Source: Dipylidium caninum (lineage: Eukaryota > Platyhelminthes > Cestoda > Cyclophyllidea > Dipylidiidae). Taken from it: 64,000 bases of DNA. A program made the position numbers and the translations under genes. The notes below the pieces were generated by a model. It was not told where the DNA came from. It did no database searches and saw nothing but the letters and a program-made list of their open reading frames with translations. The stretch is taken from positions 558,001 through 622,000 of the forward strand of contig QEYB01000654.1 in NCBI GenBank assembly GCA_017562135.1, in the 5' to 3' direction. This document shows, one piece after another, positions 60,166 through 64,000 of this stretch; position 1 is the stretch's first letter, and every line of letters starts with the position of its first letter.

Positions 60166-60640
60166 ATGCAGCCGTCTCACCGCCACTCCCTCGACAAAAC
60201 TCCCCACCCTCGTCCCCGCCTCCGCCTTCTCCTCCGCCCCCTTTCCAGTGTCCTCCATCTCTTCCTCCTCCTCCTCGTCCTTCTTCTCGTCTTCGTCCTC
60301 CCAACGCTGCATTTCCCAAACCCCGTCGCCGCTGCAGTCAGCCCCGCCACCGCCACCACCGCCTCCGGGGCCTCCACAGAGCTGCTCCAACTCCAGGGCC
60401 CTCGGAACACCTCGGTGGAGCGCGGCGCGACAGCTCGTCTCCGGTGCCACCTTCGGGTGGCTAAACCACCTCCGCCCCGGTCGACGCATGCCAAGGCGAG
60501 TGTGCGTTTCGTGCCCTGGCGGGCGTCGGCCAACCAACGCGTCAGTGTGCAGTGGAACATCGACGGCTTCGGCTTCACCAATGAGAGTCTTGTGGAAAGG
60601 TACGGGGAGCGCTACTATATGCCAGGACCACTCAATGAGG
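60166..60640 (+). CDS. Ig-superfamily protein, first coding exon (Kirre/nephrin-like Ig1)
   Basis: A surface adhesion-type protein, 5' part only. ATG at 60166 is the first in frame after a TGA at 60136. The exon has 475 nt and ends in phase 1 at the donor G|GTGAGT. Residues about 25-45 form a strongly hydrophobic signal segment (HLFLLLLVLLLVFVLP). Mature sequence then shows the start of an Ig V-type domain: LLQLQGPRNTSVERG, the B-strand Cys in LRCHLRV, and the C-strand Trp in VSVQWNIDGFGFT, followed by RYYMPGPLNEG. This last pattern is that of the first Ig domain of Kirre/Rst/nephrin proteins. The rest of the domain must lie in a following exon, which I did not find before the window ends. 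It has the same orientation and class as the Ig gene ending at 13670. A Pro/Arg-rich insert separates the B and C strands. Confidence 0.78.
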
Positions 60641-63600
60641 GTGAGTATTCCCCCAGGAGAAGTGAAAAGACTACCTTGCCGCGAGGATTCCCCCAGCTAA
60701 GGTGTTAATCTGACCGATTTCGGCACGAAGATGCTCCGGTTTGGAGTCATCGGGCGGGGATTTGACGGCGCCTCGCCCCGTGTGGAGGCGGTGGGGCTGA
60801 GCAGAGGCTCGGAGGGAAACTGTTCCCCACAGAGCGGGATGAGGAAAACTGGAAGACAGCATCATGCGGTGGTTTTTCAACTCACCGCCAGTCGTTCGTC
60901 GCCCTCGAGGCCTCGAGTGGCCTTTCCGCTCTCATCCGCTCGCCGCGTTTCGGGCAGATTGTTTGCCTTGCCAAGGCACTTTTTCCCCACCCAGCAGGGC
61001 GACCATTCGCTGCTAAGACAATCCCATTTCTGTGGAATCCGGGGTCACTTTGCTGCGTACTTTAAGGAGTTTTGTGTGTCCTCCGCCGACGCCAGGCATT
61101 CGTCGTGTGCCAACTCGGTGTCACACAGTTGTGCGGCGCATGCGGAAAGACGCGTATTCTTGTGTGAATTCCGCGTCGATGTCGGGCGGTGCGATGGCGG
61201 GTGTCGCCCTCCGCCCAAACGAGGTCTCCGAGGTCGTCGGCTCCGTCTACTGCGAGGTTCAAGCGGTCAGGCCATCGAGAAGCGTCGGCCAATTCTCCCC
61301 TTGTGGAGCGGTGAAACGAACGGCCACCACTCGGTTTGCCTGCTGTGGAGACGGTTGGGCGAGAAGAGGCCTGATGAAACGTGCCATTCTTGCGCCATTT
61401 ACAACCGTCAGCTCCCTTCGTTCACAGCACCTCAAAGCCCCGGCGGCCGCAATTGCCTGGCAACTAATACACAAAGGCATTTCAGGCGTTGGCAGATGAC
61501 AATAAACCCGGCGGGGTTCTGTACTCTCTCGCGACTACCTCCCGAATGAGGCTAATAAACTCGGTGGGTTGACGAGACGCCCACAAAAGTCGACTGTTTG
61601 CGCTCCTGCGGCCCCGGGGGGAGCGCGGAGAGCAGGGCGGAGCAGACTCGGGGCGTCGCATTGCAAGCGAGCGACTTGGCGTCTTCGCCCGACCGCGGAG
61701 TGACGCACAAAATGACGTAGTTTGTCAGGCCAAAAAAGTTTGCCAAACCACCGAAGTGAGGCAGAAAATGAGGCGGAGTCGGTTTGACATTCACCAAAAG
61801 TCAGCGCGAGGCGAACACTCGAGCGAGAGAGCGCCACACCACTCATCCCGTCGTCAGCGGAGGCCACAGAGTGGGACTCGGCGACGAGGCGAACCGAGCA
61901 GCCCGACGCTCCTCGAGGCTGTCGGTCCTCGGGGACCGAGTGGCCGGGTGGATTGGGACTGCAAAAAAGGCCTGTTTCGCCTTGTTTTCTCGCTCCAGAT
62001 ACTCGCCATCCGCTGCTGCGTCTCGGAGGGGCGCGGAGGAAGTCGAGAGAACGGCGTTGGCGCGAAAATAAACCCTCAAACTCTTCCGCTATTATTTCAT
62101 GTTAACTTGAAACAAGTGCGAACCACGAGGAGTTTGTGAAGAAGCTTGAAATGAGAAAAATTAAAGGCAAAAGAAGAAGAATGGAAGGCGTAGAAGCGCG
62201 ATTTATAGCCTCAGACGGTGGTAAGGAGACGAGGAGGCGGTGTGCGTCGCTGCTAAACGTGCGCAGGGTTGCCGTGGCACAACGCGAAGTGGCTCCTCTC
62301 CTCCGAAGCCGCCGCCGCCGCCGCCGCCGCCCCTCCCAAAATGGGCAAATTTATAATTTAGAGGCGAAACATTTCCCCCACCTTTGAGGTGTATTCCGAG
62401 AACCGACCAGCTCGGGTTGTCATCCACCCCACGAAGTTCATTTGCCTGGACAGCTTTTTGGGCGTTTTGCGTGGCCGAACGCTGGCGTTGGATGGGCGGG
62501 AGGCGCCTCTAAAAGAAGTCCACGTTTTCTTGCCAGGGGAATCTCGTTCTCGAGAAGCACCAAGAGTCGGTCTTGACCGAATGTGTGGCAATTTTTACCG
62601 GAGGAAGGGGAGAAACAGGGCGACTTTAACACGTTGGCGTTCAGCAGATCGCCTCCTGCCTCACCTCGTCCACAATTGCGCAGCTTCGGCGTGTGTCCGA
62701 CTCTTCCACTTCCATCGCACTGGCCACAAATGCACGGGAGGCGCAGTTACACAAACATAAATTTTTGCCTGGTCTTCACCACCCGAAACACGTTACTTCG
62801 GCCGAAAAAGGGCAAAAGTGGCCTGGTTAATCAAACACATTCTCGTGACGCCGACAATTTGGGCCAATTTCCGACTTCCTGTTGTCCATGAGGGCGAAAC
62901 CGCCCCGTCGGACTAAATTGTCGACTTGGGGACGCCGGGATACCTGTCCTCCGGCGAGTGGGGGCACCCCGTGCCGTCCAACTGCTCCAGAGGGGACGAC
63001 GAGTCCGAGGAGGCGCCACACGACGGTTACCTCCGCCACGGAAGACCTCCGCACCGACGGTTAATTCCACAGGGAGGTGACATTTGAGCTGTCAAACGCC
63101 CACTCGCGAGTGAGCGCGCTAAAATTAACATTTTCCATTTTCTGGCATGAGGTGCGCTTTCGACTGCGTGTCTGTCTGTCTGTCGGGGGGTTGCGGAGGA
63201 GCGGTGGAGTTATGGAGAGCGCGAAAGCCAAAATGGCAGCTACTCGCCCCGTCAACTTTCAAACTGGCCGATGAGGCATTTCGGCCGCTCCGAGTTCACC
63301 CAACGAAGGCGCGCGAGAGGACGGCGGCGCCCGAAGTCGGAGCGAATGGGTCCGCACTGGTTTCGCCGCTCGCCTCGACGTAGGAAAGTCGGAAGTCGCG
63401 CAGAGGTGGGTGGAAGGCGCGGGGCGGCCGAAAGCGCCGACGGTGGAGGCTCGGTGGTTCCCCTGCGCCAAAAAAAGTCTCCCCGCTGTCCCGGATGAGC
63501 TTCAAACTTCTTCCATCGGGGATCACAAGTGCCTCTTCGCCTTTCCCCACGTTGCCTTGTTGTTGTCGAAAGCCTCGGCGCTAGTTGAGAGCCGAAAACG

Positions 63601-63745
63601 CCCTCGCTCGGCCAAACACTGGCATACTGGCAGCGGAAGAGTCTGTGCGGCCAGCGACGGCCTCGTCACTCCGACAAATGTGTCATACGAGTAGTAAACA
63701 CACTTCTCTTCACAGGCATTGTTTACCTTCGCCTGTCACAAAGTG
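60641..63745. other. Probable first intron of the second Ig gene
   Basis: It follows the G|GTGAGT donor. No continuation of the Ig domain (a frame with Y.L.I then D.G.Y.C) was recognised, so the next exon is probably outside. The frames present are GC-rich shadows. Confidence 0.45.
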
Positions 63746-63999
63746 TCATTCCCCTTCCACTCGCATAGAATTCGTCCCCATTTGGAGCTTCTCCTTGTCC
63801 AATTCTCCCACAAATTTGGCCTTCATCTGGTCAATTCTCCCCTGTAAGCGTCTGGACAATTCGACAGTTGTCATAACTGGGTTGTCAGAAGGCGAGAAGA
63901 TCAAGTTGGGCTCACAGACAGGCCAGCTCGGGTTAAATGCTCCCTCGTGGGCGAGTGGAGGAATGTCTGCCACCTCCCCGAGAACACCTCGGCCACCTG
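63746..63999 (-). CDS. Coding-like exon of unknown family at window edge
   Basis: On the minus strand a frame runs from the window edge through VAEVFSGEVADIPPLAHEG, NPSWPVCEPNLIFSPSDNP and ELSRRLQGRIDQMKAKFVGE to NSMRVEGE and TGA. The amino-acid mix is ordinary, with an amphipathic Arg/Lys/Glu helix at the end, unlike the repeat-derived frames. An AG precedes the first shown codon at the edge, a possible acceptor. The 3' border is either the TGA or a weak donor after NSMR. I do not recognise the family. It may be a separate gene lying in the intron of, or beyond, the second Ig gene. Confidence 0.4.
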   Translation of the reverse strand, partial: GGRGVLGEVADIPPLAHEGAFNPSWPVCEPNLIFSPSDNPVMTTVELSRRLQGRIDQMKAKFVGELDKEKLQMGTNSMRVEGE

Positions 64000-64000
64000 T

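Noticed and set aside
1..64000. Flatworm spliced-leader RNA, CRISPR arrays, transposase or reverse-transcriptase genes
   Set aside because: No sequence resembling known leaders, no spaced direct repeats and no such protein motifs were seen.

Overview
The window reads as animal nuclear DNA, most probably from a flatworm (Platyhelminthes). The reasons are a thyroid-hormone-receptor-type nuclear receptor with a long low-complexity hinge, introns with GT..AG borders including one of only 34 nt, long GC-rich intergenic tracts, and a peptide:N-glycanase with an N-terminal thioredoxin domain. The assignment is an inference; no species can be named. Much of the DNA is CpG-rich and poor in stop codons, so hundreds of long open frames are chance or shadow frames. 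I accepted coding only where protein family, splice sites and reading phase agree.

Layout. (1) 1-9838: no supported gene; microsatellites, pentamer and hexamer tandem repeats and CCAAT boxes. (2) 9839-13670, plus strand: seven 3' exons of an immunoglobulin-superfamily (IgSF) cell-surface protein. They encode half of a C2-type Ig domain, a second Ig domain with altered core residues, a weak FN3-like segment and a C-terminal hydrophobic tail typical of GPI anchoring. Its 5' exons were not found. (3) 16878-21660, minus strand: an apparently complete thyroid-hormone-receptor-like nuclear receptor in seven exons, including one GC-AG intron. Nuclear-receptor half-sites lie at its start and in its first intron. 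(4) 21724-33066: intergenic. It holds an octamer plus a perfect DR5 element at 26.6 kb and several copies of a dispersed repeat at 28.5-30.8 kb, two of them as an inverted pair. (5) 33067-36727, minus strand: a complete eight-exon gene of 809 codons for a thioredoxin-PUB-transglutaminase-PAW peptide:N-glycanase. (6) 36728-60165: about 23 kb with no supported gene. (7) 60166-60640, plus strand: first coding exon of a second IgSF protein, with a signal sequence and an N-terminal Ig domain of the Kirre/nephrin type; the rest lies beyond the exons seen here. (8) 63746-63999, minus strand: a coding-like stretch of unknown family at the right edge.

The two IgSF genes have the same orientation and resemble the same adhesion-protein class, so they may be tandem paralogues flanking the receptor and the glycanase. 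The glycanase acts in cytosolic deglycosylation of misfolded glycoproteins. The receptor is a DNA-binding transcription factor whose own start region carries a near-palindromic AGGTCA element, which suggests possible autoregulation. No operon-like coupling between the genes is visible.
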